43,760 nucleotides of DNA from Caulobacterales bacterium 32-69-10. Lineage in GTDB: Bacteria; Pseudomonadota; Alphaproteobacteria; Caulobacterales; Caulobacteraceae. Below the pieces are notes generated by a model, which had not been told where the DNA came from, searched no databases, and saw nothing but the letters and a program-made list of their open reading frames with translations. Shown piece after piece: positions 26,428-35,311 of this stretch (position 1 is its first letter; every line of letters begins with the position of its first letter). Made by a program: the position numbers and the translations under genes. Where the stretch lies: assembly GCA_002280485.1 (NCBI GenBank), contig NCED01000034.1, forward strand, positions 1-43,760. Direction: 5' to 3'.

Positions 26428-28367
26428 GGCGCCCGCGCCAGCGGGACGCCGCCGCCGACCCCGCCGCCCCCGCGCCGCAGCCGTGGAAGGCTCTGCGCCG
26501 GATCGGCGGCCTCGTCGCCCGCTCCGGCGCGCCTCAGCTGCGCCTGCGCATGGCCGCGGCCCTGGCCCTGACCCTGGGCGGCAAGGCGACGGGGGTGATG
26601 GCGCCCCTGCTGCTCGGCAAGGCGGTCAACTCCCTCGTGTCGCGGCCGGACGTGCCGGTGGCGGCCCAGGCGGGCGCGACCTTCGCCGCCCTGGCGATCG
26701 GCTGGACCCTGATCCGCTTCATCTCGACCGCCGCGCCCCAGCTACGCGACATCCTGTTCGGCGTGGTCACCCAGGCCGCATGGCGGCGGGCGTCCGCCGA
26801 AGCCTTCGGCCACGCCCTGTCCCTGTCGATCGACTTCCACCAGACAAAGCGCACCGGAACCCTGGCCCGCACCGTCGATCGCGGCGCCCGGGCGGTGGAC
26901 TATCTGCTGCGCATCCTGGTCTTCAACCTGGCCCCCACGGCGCTGGAGCTGATCTTCGCCGCCGCCGTCCTGGCCAAGGCCTACGACTGGCGCTTCGCCG
27001 CCGTCGCCGTCGCCACGGTGGTGGTCTACGCCGGCTTCACCTTCGCCATCTCCAACTGGCGCATCCATCATCGGCGCGAGCTCAACGAAGCCGACTCCGA
27101 GGCCTCGGGCCGGGCGGTCGACGCCCTGCTCAACTACGAGACGGTCAAGGCCTTCGGGGCCGAGGGCCGCACGGTCGAAGGCTATGACGAGGCGCTGGTC
27201 CGCTACTCCCGCGCCTCGGTGAAGGCCAACACCTCCCTGGCCCTGCTCAACATGGCCCAGGGCGCGATCCAGGCCATCGGCCTTGGCGTCATGGCCCTGC
27301 TGGCCGGGATGGAGGCCCTGGCCGGCCGCATGGGGCCGGGCGATGTGACCGCCTCGATCCTGATCATGACCTCGCTGTACATGCCGCTGAACTTCCTCGG
27401 CTTCGCCTATCGCGAGGTGCGCCAGTCCTTCATCGACATGGAGGCCATGACCGCCTTGCTCGACCAGACGGCCGAGGTCGACGACCTGCCGGGGGCGCCG
27501 GACCTGACCCTGCCGCAGCCGCACGGGGCGGCGGTGACCTTCGACAACGTCTCCTATCGCCACACCGCCCGGGTGGAAGGCCTGCGCGAGGTCAGCTTCC
27601 ATGCCCCGCCGGGGACGACCGTGGGCCTAGTGGGGCCCTCCGGGGCGGGCAAGACCACCCTGGTCCGCCTGGCGCTGAGGCTGATCGACCCGCAGGAGGG
27701 CAGGGTGCTGATCGACGGCCAGGACCTGCGCGCGGTGCGCCAGGAATCGGTGCGCCGCGCCGTCGCCCTGGTCCCCCAGGACGTGGCCCTGTTCAACGAG
27801 ACCCTCGGGGCCAACATCGGTTTCGGCAAGCCGGGGGCGACCGACGAAGAAGTCTGGACCGCCGCCGAGGCGGCTGAACTGGGCGAGTTCATCCGGGCCC
27901 TGCCCGAGGGGCTGCAGACCCGGGGCGGCGAGCGCGGCCTCAAGCTGTCCGGCGGCGAGCGTCAGAGGGTGGGACTGGCGCGGGCCCTGTTGGCCGACCC
28001 GCGCGTGCTGATCCTCGACGAGGCGACCAGCGCCCTGGACAGCCGCACCGAGGCGGCGATCCAGGCGACCCTGCGCAAGGTGCGGGCCGGGCGCACCACC
28101 CTGATCGTGGCCCACAGGCTGTCCACCGTGGCCGACGCCGACGAGATCCTGGTGCTGCGGGCCGGCCGCATCGTCGAGCGCGGCGCCCACGCCGCCCTCA
28201 TCGGCCGCGACGGCGAGTACGCGGCCCTGTGGCGTAAGCAGACGCGGGAAAGCGAAGCGCGGGCGCAGCGGTCTCGAACCCGGTGTAGTCGAAACTGTCC
28301 ATCTCCACCGCATTGGCGTACATCCGCCGCAGCAGAGATAGGAACACCTCGCGCTCGGCATCGGTGA
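26424..28367 (+). CDS. Atm1-type ABC exporter (ABCB7/HMT1 family)
   Basis: Half-size exporter with N-terminal six-helix domain and C-terminal ATPase, resembling mitochondrial Atm1 and bacterial relatives that move glutathione conjugates. Features: KATGVMAPLLLGKAVNSLVS, FGVVTQAAWRRASAEAFGHA, LSLSIDFHQTKRTGTLARTV, Walker A GPSGAGKTT, signature LSGGERQRVGLARALL, Walker B VLILDEATSALDS and H-loop IVAHRLST. The TTG at 26424 (coupled to the lipoprotein stop) gives 647 residues. The family normally ends near LWRKQTRESEA; here about 40 further residues of non-family sequence run into the opposite-strand MarR gene until a stop at 28365-28367. The natural stop seems lost. Confidence 0.92.
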   Translation: MRRPRQRDAAADPAAPAPQPWKALRRIGGLVARSGAPQLRLRMAAALALTLGGKATGVMAPLLLGKAVNSLVSRPDVPVAAQAGATFAALAIGWTLIRFISTAAPQLRDILFGVVTQAAWRRASAEAFGHALSLSIDFHQTKRTGTLARTVDRGARAVDYLLRILVFNLAPTALELIFAAAVLAKAYDWRFAAVAVATVVVYAGFTFAISNWRIHHRRELNEADSEASGRAVDALLNYETVKAFGAEGRTVEGYDEALVRYSRASVKANTSLALLNMAQGAIQAIGLGVMALLAGMEALAGRMGPGDVTASILIMTSLYMPLNFLGFAYREVRQSFIDMEAMTALLDQTAEVDDLPGAPDLTLPQPHGAAVTFDNVSYRHTARVEGLREVSFHAPPGTTVGLVGPSGAGKTTLVRLALRLIDPQEGRVLIDGQDLRAVRQESVRRAVALVPQDVALFNETLGANIGFGKPGATDEEVWTAAEAAELGEFIRALPEGLQTRGGERGLKLSGGERQRVGLARALLADPRVLILDEATSALDSRTEAAIQATLRKVRAGRTTLIVAHRLSTVADADEILVLRAGRIVERGAHAALIGRDGEYAALWRKQTRESEARAQRSRTRCSRNCPSPPHWRTSAAAEIGTPRARHR

Positions 28368-28775
28368 AGCCGGCCAGAAGTTGCTGTTCCCGGCGCAGGG
28401 CGACCTTGATCGCCCGGTCGTGCAGGGCCCTGCCCGCGGGGGTCAGAACCACCGTCCGTTTGCGTCCGTCGCCGGGGTCTGTTGCGGTGCCTACATATCC
28501 CAGGCGCTCGAGAACCTGGATGCTTCTACTTGCAGCAGCCTTGTCCAGGTCCATGAGTGCGCAGATTGCATTGGCAGTCGTCTGCGGGTTGTGCGCGAGA
28601 ACGAAAGAATCCGCCATTCTATTATGCCTATCCCGAACAACTTCAGGTAGACTCGCGACCCACCCCGGGAAATCTTGTTGGCGATGCTTGAAATGAAGAA
28701 CGGAAAGTACCGGGCCCGGTCGATGGTCTTGCTTGGAACCCGAACTCTAGCGGTCGTGGCGCCGTGTTGTGTCAT
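28198..28775 (-). pseudogene. MarR-family regulator broken by a frameshift
   Basis: Two minus-strand frames together make one MarR protein. The first, from ATG 28775, gives MTQHGATTARVRVPS...RARYFPFFISSIANKISRGG...GIGIIEWRILSF; the second continues LAHNPQTTANAICALMDLDK, AAASRSIQVLERLGYVG, DPGDGRKRTVVLTPAGRAL. The switch is near 28599-28604, where one missing base (for example restoring TCG-GTT-CTC, EWRILSVLAHNP) would rejoin the winged helix. Without it the second frame has a start-like ATG at 28617 but lacks the dimerisation helix. The last residues run 170 bases into the convergent ABC gene. It may be a pseudogene or a sequencing error. Confidence 0.85.
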
Positions 28776-28777
28776 TT

Positions 28778-28799
28778 GTGTCCATCCCTATGCGGACAC
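28778..28799. promoter_or_regulatory. Inverted repeat, possible MarR operator
   Basis: GTGTCC-N10-GGACAC, a perfect 6-bp inverted repeat whose centre-to-centre spacing is about one and a half helix turns, lies 3 bases before the MarR start codon. Autoregulation by such sites is typical of MarR proteins. Short arms keep this tentative. Confidence 0.4.
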
Positions 28800-28854
28800 C
28801 TTGTAGCAACCCAGAAACAGATTCCAGAAAAAAGTCACATTCGTCGGGAACGCG

Positions 28855-29193
28855 TCAGATTGCCGCCGCGCCCCGCTCGCCGGTCCGCACGCGCAGGGCT
28901 TCCAGCACCTCGACGACGAAAATCTTCCCCGCGCCGATCTGGCCGTTGTTGGCCGCCTGGGCCACCGCGGCGACCACCGCCTCGGCCTGGCTGTCGCCTA
29001 CGACCGCCTCGATTTTGACCTTAGGGAGAAAAGCGACCTGATATTCGGCGCCGCGGTAGATTTCGGTATGGCCCTTCTGCCGGCCATAGCCCTTGACCTC
29101 CGAGACGGTCATGCCCTCGACCCCGATATCCGACAGGGCCTTGCGCACCGCCTCGAGGGCGAAGGGCTTCACGATCGCGATCACCATCTTCAT
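28855..29193 (-). CDS. glnK: Nitrogen regulatory protein P-II (GlnK-type)
   Basis: Trimeric signal protein that reports nitrogen status and gates the ammonium channel. The 112-residue product is complete: MKMVIAIVKPFALEAVRKAL, VKGYGRQKGHTEIYRGAEYQ (T-loop with the uridylylation tyrosine Y51), FLPKVKIEAVV, and IGAGKIFVVEV (B/C-loops). AAAGGAGGATC precedes its ATG. Linkage to amtB indicates GlnK rather than GlnB, though the gene order (amtB first) is the reverse of the common glnK-amtB. Confidence 0.93.
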   Translation of the reverse strand: MKMVIAIVKPFALEAVRKALSDIGVEGMTVSEVKGYGRQKGHTEIYRGAEYQVAFLPKVKIEAVVGDSQAEAVVAAVAQAANNGQIGAGKIFVVEVLEALRVRTGERGAAAI

Positions 29194-29215
29194 CGGTAGA
29201 TCCTCCTTTGGGGGT

Positions 29216-30517
29216 TCAGGGCTGGTATCCGCGCTCGCCGTGGTAGGTGAAGTCGAGGCCTTCCTCGATTTCGGCGTCCTGGGCCCTCAGCCCGACCAGC
29301 CGCCTGGTGACGACGATGATGGCCAGGCTGGCGATCGCCGACCAGGCGCACACGGCGATGACGCCGATCAGCTGGGTCAGCGCCTGGGTGGCCATGGTTT
29401 CGCCGGCCGCATAGCCGGCCCCGCCGAGCGCGGGCGTCGCCAGCACCGCCACCAGCAGCGTCCCGAGAATGCCGCCCACCCCGTGGACGGCAAAGACGTC
29501 GAGGGAATCGTCCACCTTCAGTCTGTGCTTCACCAGGTCCACGGCGATGAAGCACACCACTGAGCCGCAGGTTCCCAGGATCAAGCCGCCGATAGGGCCG
29601 ACAAAGCCGGACGCGGGCGTCACCGTGGCCAGGCCCGCCACCACGCCGGTGACGAGTCCCACCATGCTCGGCCGCCCGAACCGCTTCCACTCCAGCACGG
29701 CCCAGACCAGGCCGCCGATCGAGGCCGACAGGTGGGTGGCCGCCAGGGCCATGCCGGCGCTGCCGTCGGCGGTCAGGGCGCTGCCGGCGTTGAAGCCGTA
29801 CCAGCCGACCCACAGCATGCCGGCGCCCATCATGGTCATGCCCGGATTGTGCGGCGGCCGCAGTTCGCGGGGGAAGCCATCGCGGGGGCCCAGCACATGG
29901 GCGAACAAGAGGGCCGATATGCCCGCCGTGGCGTGCACCACCAGGCCTCCGGCGTAGTCCATCACATGCCGCTGGGCCAGCCAGCCGCCGCCCCACACCC
30001 AGTGGGTCACGGGCGCATAGACCAGGATCAGCCAGGCGGCGCTGAACAGCACCACGGCCTGGAAGCGCACACGCTCCACATAGGCGCCGACGATCAGGGC
30101 CGGGGTGATGATCGCGAAGGTCATCTGGAACATGAAGAAGACCGTCTCGGGCAGGGTCCCCGACACGCTGTCCCGCGTCACGCCGCGCAGGAAGGCCTTG
30201 GACAGACCGCCGACCAGCGCATTGCCGGCCTCGAAGGCGAGGGAATAGCCGACCGCCAGCCACAGCACCGAGGCCAGGCACGCGATGGCCACGCACTGCA
30301 TCATCACCGACAGCACATTCTTGGCGCGCACCAGGCCGGCGTAGAACAGGGCCAGCCCCGGCAGGGTCATGAACAGCACCAGGGCCGTGGCGGTCAGCAC
30401 CCAGGCGGTGTTGGCGGGATCGGCGGCGGGCGCCTGGGCCATGGCGGCGGCGGGAGCAACCAGAGCGGCCACGCCCGACCAAACCGGCGCAAACCGCCGC
30501 AACACACCCACCCGCAT
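29216..30517 (-). CDS. amtB: Ammonium transporter AmtB
   Basis: Trimeric ammonium channel with eleven membrane helices. The 433-residue precursor has a signal-like N-terminus (LVAPAAAMA) and family motifs NTAWVLTATALVLFMTLPGL, FYAGLVRAKN, DYAGGLVVHATAGISALLF (first pore histidine), WYGFNAGSAL, and DVFAVHGVGGILGTLL (second pore histidine). GlnK follows 22 bases after its stop. I see no clear sigma54/NtrC signature in the 245 bases upstream (30518-30762), which also separate it from the small membrane peptide gene. Confidence 0.95.
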   Translation of the reverse strand: MRVGVLRRFAPVWSGVAALVAPAAAMAQAPAADPANTAWVLTATALVLFMTLPGLALFYAGLVRAKNVLSVMMQCVAIACLASVLWLAVGYSLAFEAGNALVGGLSKAFLRGVTRDSVSGTLPETVFFMFQMTFAIITPALIVGAYVERVRFQAVVLFSAAWLILVYAPVTHWVWGGGWLAQRHVMDYAGGLVVHATAGISALLFAHVLGPRDGFPRELRPPHNPGMTMMGAGMLWVGWYGFNAGSALTADGSAGMALAATHLSASIGGLVWAVLEWKRFGRPSMVGLVTGVVAGLATVTPASGFVGPIGGLILGTCGSVVCFIAVDLVKHRLKVDDSLDVFAVHGVGGILGTLLVAVLATPALGGAGYAAGETMATQALTQLIGVIAVCAWSAIASLAIIVVTRRLVGLRAQDAEIEEGLDFTYHGERGYQP

Positions 30518-30762
30518 CGTCGCTCCCCCCGGGACCCGGCTTTCTCCCGCGCCGGTCTCTGGAGGCTGATCATAGACTGGGCGCCCCTGCTCAAGGCAAG
30601 GGCGACGGCGCTCGAATTCTGTTCAGACTCTTAGCGTTCGTAGAGCCGTCCAATCTTCAGGGCGGACGGCTGGTCGGGCGGCGGCGGTTCAACCCGCCGC
30701 ACTCATCACGAAACCTTTCGCCGGGCCCGCAGTTGATGGTGCGTCAGAAGCAGGAGGCGGCC

Positions 30763-30912
30763 ATGGAAATGTGGGCTTTTGTGATCATCGGCGGGCCGCT
30801 GCTGCTGGCGCTCGCCTTCGTGTTCGGTCGGAGCCGAAGCCGCAAGGCGGACAAGGAGGTCGATCCGACGACCCCTTCCGACGATCCCGCGAAGGGAATG
30901 CACCGACGCTAG
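30763..30912 (+). CDS. Small single-span membrane protein (49 aa)
   Basis: No family recognised. From ATG 30763 to TAG 30910-30912: MEMWAFVIIGGPLLLALAFV, then FGRSRSRKADKEVDPTTPSD to the end. One hydrophobic helix at the N-terminus is followed by an Arg/Lys-rich segment and a hydrophilic tail. An excellent AGGAGG (30752-30757) sits five bases before the ATG and the third positions are largely G/C, which supports translation. It is too short for routine gene calling and may be missed in annotations. Confidence 0.72.
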   Translation: MEMWAFVIIGGPLLLALAFVFGRSRSRKADKEVDPTTPSDDPAKGMHRR

Positions 30913-31043
30913 CCTACACGATGCTTCGCCATTCCATTCGTCGAGCCCTGCAACTAGGGCGAACATGGGCAGGGCAAATGGGCGGACTTCGCTGCCCCAA
31001 TTGGCGGGTGAAAATAATAAGGCGGGTTGCGCGCTGGAATGGG

Positions 31044-31118
31044 TGGTAGGCCGGGTGGGGGTCGAACCCACGACCATTCGATTAAAAGTCGAATGCTCTA
31101 CCACTGAGCTACCGGCCC
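31044..31118 (-). tRNA. tRNA-Lys (UUU)
   Basis: Reads GGGCCGGTAGCTCAGTGGTA at the 5' end, has the anticodon loop CTTTTAA with anticodon UUU (31084-31086), the T arm GTGGG-TTCGACC-CCCAC, and a 3' acceptor strand CCGGCCT with discriminator A and an encoded CCA. The acceptor pairs as seven base pairs, the first being G-U. It is on the same strand as queA-tgt, 38 bases after the tgt stop, so it may be transcribed with them or from its own promoter. Confidence 0.97.
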
Positions 31119-31131
31119 CAGCTGCGGCGCC

Positions 31132-31153
31132 TGTCTAGCGGCTGAGTCGTGAA
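31132..31153 (-). promoter_or_regulatory. Possible promoter of tRNA-Lys
   Basis: On the minus strand TTCACG (31153-31148) and GCTAGACA (31139-31132) resemble the Caulobacter -35 TTGACG and -10 GCTANAWC elements. The spacing of 8 bases is shorter than the usual 10-14, so confidence is low. It is placed just before the tRNA. Confidence 0.25.
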
Positions 31154-31156
31154 CTG

Positions 31157-32278
31157 TCAGCCCTCGTCCTTCGCCTGTCTCGCCGCAAAGTCGCGCCGGA
31201 AGGCGTCCAGGCGGTGTTCGGTGATGGCGTCGCGCATCGCCGCCATCATCGATTGGAAGAAGGCGAGGTTGTGCCAGGACAGCAGCACCTGGCCCAGCAG
31301 CTCCTCCGACTTGAACAGGTGGTGCAGATAGGCGCGGCTGTAGTCGCGGCTGGCGGGGCAGGGGGTCTCAGGGTCCAGCGGCTCTTCGTCTTCGGCGAAA
31401 CGGGCGTTCTTCAGGTTCAGCGGCCCGTCCCAGGTCCAGGCCTGGCCGTGGCGGCCCGAGCGGGTCGGCAGCACGCAGTCGAACATGTCGACGCCGCGAT
31501 AGACGGCCTCGACGATGTCCATCGGCTTGCCCACGCCCATCAGATAGCGCGGCCGGTCGGCCGGCAGCATGGCCGGGGCGTAGTCCAGCACCTCGACCAT
31601 GGCCTCGTGGCCCTCGCCGACCGCGAGGCCGCCCAGCGCATAGCCGTCAAAACCGATCTCGGTCAGCCGGTCGGCCGATTCCCGGCGCAGGTTGTGGAAG
31701 GTGGAGCCCTGCTGGATGCCGAACAGAGCCTGGCCCTCGCGCTCGCCGAACGCCGCCTTGCTGCGCGCGCCCCAGCGGGCCGACAGTTCCATGGCCTGGC
31801 GGGCCCGGGGCTCCTCGGCCGGCCACGACACGCACTCGTCGAGCTGCATGACGATGTCCGAGCCGATCCGGTCGGCCTGGATCTCGATCGACCGCTCCGG
31901 CGTCAGCACATGGCGCGAGCCGTCGATGTGGCTCTGGAAGGCCACCGCCTCCTCAGTGACCTTGGCGATCTTGGACAGGGACATGACCTGGAAGCCGCCG
32001 GAGTCGGTCAGGATCGGCCGGCTCCAGCCCATGAACCGGTGCAGCCCGCCCAGCCGTTCGATCCGCTCTGGGCCCGGCCGCAGCATCAGGTGGTAGGTGT
32101 TGCCGAGGATGATGTCGGCCCCGGTGGCGGCCACCTGGTCCACCGTCAGCCCCTTGACCGTGCCGGCCGTGCCCACGGGCATGAAGGCCGGGGTGCGGAT
32201 CCGCCCCCGCGGCGTCTCGATCACCCCCGTGCGGGCGGCGCCGTCGATGGCGTTGATGAGGAACGGGAAGGTTGTCAT
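31157..32278 (-). CDS. tgt: Queuine tRNA-ribosyltransferase
   Basis: Exchanges guanine 34 of GUN-anticodon tRNAs for preQ1 in queuosine synthesis. The 373-residue TIM-barrel protein shows [20 protein letters not shown], the catalytic region [45 protein letters not shown] and [16 protein letters not shown]. The zinc-site region reads [20 protein letters not shown]: only one of the three cysteines of the classic CxCxxC is present, though the later histidine remains (SWHNL). The start at 32278 overlaps the queA stop by four bases, so queA and tgt are coupled. Confidence 0.96.
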   Translation of the reverse strand: MTTFPFLINAIDGAARTGVIETPRGRIRTPAFMPVGTAGTVKGLTVDQVAATGADIILGNTYHLMLRPGPERIERLGGLHRFMGWSRPILTDSGGFQVMSLSKIAKVTEEAVAFQSHIDGSRHVLTPERSIEIQADRIGSDIVMQLDECVSWPAEEPRARQAMELSARWGARSKAAFGEREGQALFGIQQGSTFHNLRRESADRLTEIGFDGYALGGLAVGEGHEAMVEVLDYAPAMLPADRPRYLMGVGKPMDIVEAVYRGVDMFDCVLPTRSGRHGQAWTWDGPLNLKNARFAEDEEPLDPETPCPASRDYSRAYLHHLFKSEELLGQVLLSWHNLAFFQSMMAAMRDAITEHRLDAFRRDFAARQAKDEG

Positions 32279-33342
32279 TGGGCGAACCATAGGCTGGCGT
32301 CGCCATAGCTGTAGAACCGGTAGCCGCTGTCGACCGCATGGCGGTAGGCCGACTGCACCGTCTCCAGCCCCGCCAGCGCCGCGACCAGCATCAGCAGGGT
32401 CGATTGCGGCAGGTGGAAGTTGGAGACCAGGCCGCCGGCGGCGCGGAAGCGGTAGCCGGGGGTGATGAAGATGTCGGTCTCGCCGGCGAAGGGGCGCACG
32501 ACCCCGTCCTCGCCGGTCGCCGATTCCAGCAGGCGCAGAGACGTGGTGCCGACGCAGACGATGCGGCCGCCGCGAGCGCGGGCCGCGTTCAGGGCGTCGG
32601 CCGTCTCCTCGGACACCACGCCCACTTCGGCGTGCATCCGATGCTCGCCGATGTCCTCGGTCTTGACCGGCAGGAAGGTGCCGGCGCCGACATGGAGCGT
32701 GACGAAGCGACGCTCGATCCCCCCGGCCTCCAGCCGCGCCAGCAGCTCGGGGGTGAAATGCAGGCCTGCCGTGGGGGCGGCCACCGAGCCGTCCTCGCGC
32801 GCGTAGACGGTCTGGTAGTCGGCCAGGTCGCGGTCGTCCTCGGCCCGCTTGGCGGCGATATAGGGAGGCAGGGGCATCGACCCCAGGTCGCGGATCGCGT
32901 CGTCCAGCGCCGGCCCGGCCAGGTCGAAGGACAGGGTAACCTCGCCGCCCTCGCCCTTGCCCTCGACCGTGGCGTCGAGACCCGAGAGCAGGCAGGCGGT
33001 CTGCGAGCCGAACCGCACCCGGTCGCCCGGCTTCAGCCGTTTGCCCGGCCGCATGAAGGCGGTCCACCGCGACGGGGACAGGCGCTTGTGTAGCGTGGCC
33101 TCGACCTTGACCGAGAACGTTTCGCGCACCCGCTCGCCGAACAGGCGGGCCGGGATCACCCGGGTGTCGTTGAAGACCAGCACGTCGCCGGGGGACAGCA
33201 GGTCGGTTAGCTCGGAGACGATTCGGTCCTCGAAAGCGTCCACGCCGCGCACCACCAGCAGGCGGGCGCTGTCGCGCGGAGACGCCGGCCGCAGGGCGAT
33301 ACGGTCGTCGGGCAGGTCGAAGTCGAAATCGGAAAGGCGCAT
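32275..33342 (-). CDS. queA: S-adenosylmethionine:tRNA ribosyltransferase-isomerase QueA
   Basis: Transfers the ribosyl moiety of SAM to preQ1-tRNA to give epoxyqueuosine. The 355-residue product starts [20 protein letters not shown] and carries the family blocks [23 protein letters not shown]-type (here [13 protein letters not shown]), [20 protein letters not shown], and [17 protein letters not shown]. The ATG at 33342 is chosen; a GTG at 33360 would add six residues. It is the first gene of the queA-tgt operon. tRNA-Lys lies downstream. Confidence 0.96.
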   Translation of the reverse strand: MRLSDFDFDLPDDRIALRPASPRDSARLLVVRGVDAFEDRIVSELTDLLSPGDVLVFNDTRVIPARLFGERVRETFSVKVEATLHKRLSPSRWTAFMRPGKRLKPGDRVRFGSQTACLLSGLDATVEGKGEGGEVTLSFDLAGPALDDAIRDLGSMPLPPYIAAKRAEDDRDLADYQTVYAREDGSVAAPTAGLHFTPELLARLEAGGIERRFVTLHVGAGTFLPVKTEDIGEHRMHAEVGVVSEETADALNAARARGGRIVCVGTTSLRLLESATGEDGVVRPFAGETDIFITPGYRFRAAGGLVSNFHLPQSTLLMLVAALAGLETVQSAYRHAVDSGYRFYSYGDASLWFAQ

Positions 33343-33423
33343 CGGGCGCCCACACGTCACGGGCGCCCCTCCCAGTCAAGGAGCCGGCTTGACGGTTTAG
33401 CGTGTTCGCGTATCGTTCCGGGC

Positions 33424-34014
33424 ATGCTGACCCTCTATCACGCCCCCCAGTCCCGCTCTTCGCGCTTCGTCTGGCTGCTGGAGGAGATCGGCGAGCCCTA
33501 TGAGGTCGAGTACATCTCGATCGGCAGCCGCCCGGGCGGGCCGGACGCCAGGAACCCGCATCCGCACAAGAAGGCGCCGGCCCTCGTGCACGACGGAGAA
33601 CTGATCCACGAGTCGGCGGCCATCGCCCTCTACCTGGCCGACGCCTTCCCCGCCGCCGGCCTCGGCCCGAAGGTCGGCGAGGCGGGGCGGGGGACCTATC
33701 TGACCTGGCTGGCCTACTACGCCGGGGTGATCGAGCCGGCGATGGTGGCCAAGGCCACCGCCTGGGAGAGCCCGCCCGGCATGACCGGCTGGGCGCCGTT
33801 CGCCGAGGTGACGCCGCGCATCACCGCCCAGCTGGAGGCGGGGCCGTGGTTCCTCGGCGAGCGGTTTACGGTGATGGACATCCTGGTCGGCAGCTTGCTG
33901 CAGTGGGCGGGGCGGATGTTCCCGGACACCCCGGCCTATGAGGCCTACAAGGCCCGCATCGCCGAGCGGCCCGCCCTCGCCCGCGCCATGGCCAAGGACG
34001 TCGCCCCGGCATGA
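33424..34014 (+). CDS. Glutathione S-transferase family protein
   Basis: Two-domain GST fold. The N-terminal thioredoxin-like part begins [20 protein letters not shown], where the Ser after the first strand is the likely glutathione-activating residue; [20 protein letters not shown] carries the cis-proline and ES glutathione-binding motif. The C-terminal helical domain contains [16 protein letters not shown] with the N-capping-box Asp. Length 196 is slightly short but complete. Substrate unknown. Its stop overlaps the DUF4169 start (ATGA). Confidence 0.9.
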   Translation: MLTLYHAPQSRSSRFVWLLEEIGEPYEVEYISIGSRPGGPDARNPHPHKKAPALVHDGELIHESAAIALYLADAFPAAGLGPKVGEAGRGTYLTWLAYYAGVIEPAMVAKATAWESPPGMTGWAPFAEVTPRITAQLEAGPWFLGERFTVMDILVGSLLQWAGRMFPDTPAYEAYKARIAERPALARAMAKDVAPA

Positions 34015-34187
34015 CCACGCCGATCAACCTCAACAAGGCGAGGAAGGCCCGCGCCAAGGTGGAGGCGCAGGCCCAGGCGGCGCAGAACCGGGTGAAGTTC
34101 GGCCGCACCAAGGTAGAGAAGGCGGCCGAAGCGCTGAAGGCGGCCCAGCGCCAGGCCATGCTCGACGGCGCCAAGCGCGAGCGCTGA
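34011..34187 (+). CDS. DUF4169 family small protein
   Basis: Highly basic, helical 58-residue protein: [20 protein letters not shown] at the start and NRVKFGRTKVEKAAEALKAA in the middle, the pattern of the DUF4169 family. Members are widespread in alphaproteobacteria, often next to an RHH gene, as here. Function is unknown. It starts inside the GST stop (ATGA overlap) and is followed 30 bases later by the RHH gene. It is under 60 codons. Confidence 0.85.
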   Translation: MTTPINLNKARKARAKVEAQAQAAQNRVKFGRTKVEKAAEALKAAQRQAMLDGAKRER

Positions 34188-34217
34188 CCTTTCGCGCGAA
34201 CGCCTGTACGGTTCGCC

Positions 34218-34427
34218 ATGCCCGCTCTGCGTAAGCGCTCCGTCTCCCTCGCCGGCCACGCCACATCCCTGGCGCTCGAGCCCGAATTCTGGGCCGTCCT
34301 GGAGGAGAGGGCGGCGACTGAGGGCCTGAGCCTGGCCGCGCTGTTGATCCGCCTGGACGAGGGGCGCGGCGAGCGGCCGCTGGCTTCGGCCTGCCGCGTC
34401 GCGGCTCTGCAATGGGCGCGCGGTTGA
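34218..34427 (+). CDS. Ribbon-helix-helix domain protein
   Basis: 69 residues with the RHH_4-type pattern: KRSVSLAGHATSLALEPEFW forms the strand and first-helix start, followed by LEERAATEGLSLAALLIRLD and a closing helix [13 protein letters not shown]. Such proteins may bind DNA as dimers; no target is known. Its end overlaps the rarD ATG by 16 bases, or by 4 if rarD starts at the TTG at 34424. Confidence 0.85.
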   Translation: MPALRKRSVSLAGHATSLALEPEFWAVLEERAATEGLSLAALLIRLDEGRGERPLASACRVAALQWARG

Positions 34428-35311
34428 CCGATCCGTCTCATCGTCCAGTGGACCACGCCGCCCTGATCGCCGGGGTGTGCAGCTTCACCCTGTGGGGCCT
34501 CTTCCCCCTGTTCTTCCAGGCGGTGGGCCGGGCGGGCGCCGCCTCCGGCGAGGTGGTGGTGTGGCGGATCCTGGCCTCCCTGCCGGTTTGCGCCCTGATT
34601 GTGTTGCTGGCGCGTGAGGGCGGGGCGGTCCGCGAGTTGCTGCGCGACCGCAGGCGGCTGGCCGCGCTTGGCCTGTCCGGGGCGATGATCGGGATCAACT
34701 GGGGCGTCTACGTCTGGGCGGTCCAGCACGGCCAGGTGCTCGCCACCAGCCTCGGCTACTACATTAATCCGCTACTCAACATGGCGGTCGGGGCCTGGCT
34801 GTTCCGCGAGCGGCTCAGCCTCAGCGCCAGGGCGGCCCTCGCCCTCGCCATCGTCGGCGTCGCCCTGCAGGCCGTGGCGATCGGCGGCGCGCCGTGGATC
34901 GCCCTGATCCTCGCGTCGAGCTTCTGCGCCTATGGCGTGATCCGCAAACAGGTCCCGGTGGCGCCTCAGACCGGCCTCATGGTCGAGACCGCGCTGCTGG
35001 CCGTCCCCTGCATGGGGTTCCTCGTCTGGCAGGCCGGCCACGGCGGCGGCGCCTTCGGCCGCGATCCCCTGGCGACGGCGCTGCTCCTGGCCTCGGGGCC
35101 GGTGACGGTCGTCCCGTTGCTGGCCTTTTCGGTGGCGGCCCGGCGACTGACCCTGACCCTGCTCGGCTTTCTGCAGTTCATCCAGCCGACGATCGTGTTC
35201 TTCCTCGGCACTGTGAGCGGAGAGCCCTTGTCGCCGCTGAAGCTGGCGTCCTTCGGCTTCATCTGGCTTGGCGTCGCCGTATTCGTCGGCGGCGCCTGGC
35301 GCAGGCGCTAG
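34412..35311 (+). CDS. rarD: EamA-family transporter RarD
   Basis: Ten-helix member of the drug/metabolite transporter superfamily; RarD was named for chloramphenicol-related phenotypes and its substrate is not settled. The 299-residue product shows [71 protein letters not shown] and [20 protein letters not shown], all characteristic. Start ATG 34412 (overlapping the RHH gene) or TTG 34424. It converges with prmA, the stops overlapping as CTAG. Confidence 0.9.
   Translation: MGARLTDPSHRPVDHAALIAGVCSFTLWGLFPLFFQAVGRAGAASGEVVVWRILASLPVCALIVLLAREGGAVRELLRDRRRLAALGLSGAMIGINWGVYVWAVQHGQVLATSLGYYINPLLNMAVGAWLFRERLSLSARAALALAIVGVALQAVAIGGAPWIALILASSFCAYGVIRKQVPVAPQTGLMVETALLAVPCMGFLVWQAGHGGGAFGRDPLATALLLASGPVTVVPLLAFSVAARRLTLTLLGFLQFIQPTIVFFLGTVSGEPLSPLKLASFGFIWLGVAVFVGGAWRRR

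Noticed and set aside
31157..33379. Single 740-codon frame joining queA-frame and tgt
   Set aside because: The upper part is queA read in the wrong frame; the two real genes overlap by four bases and each has its own start.
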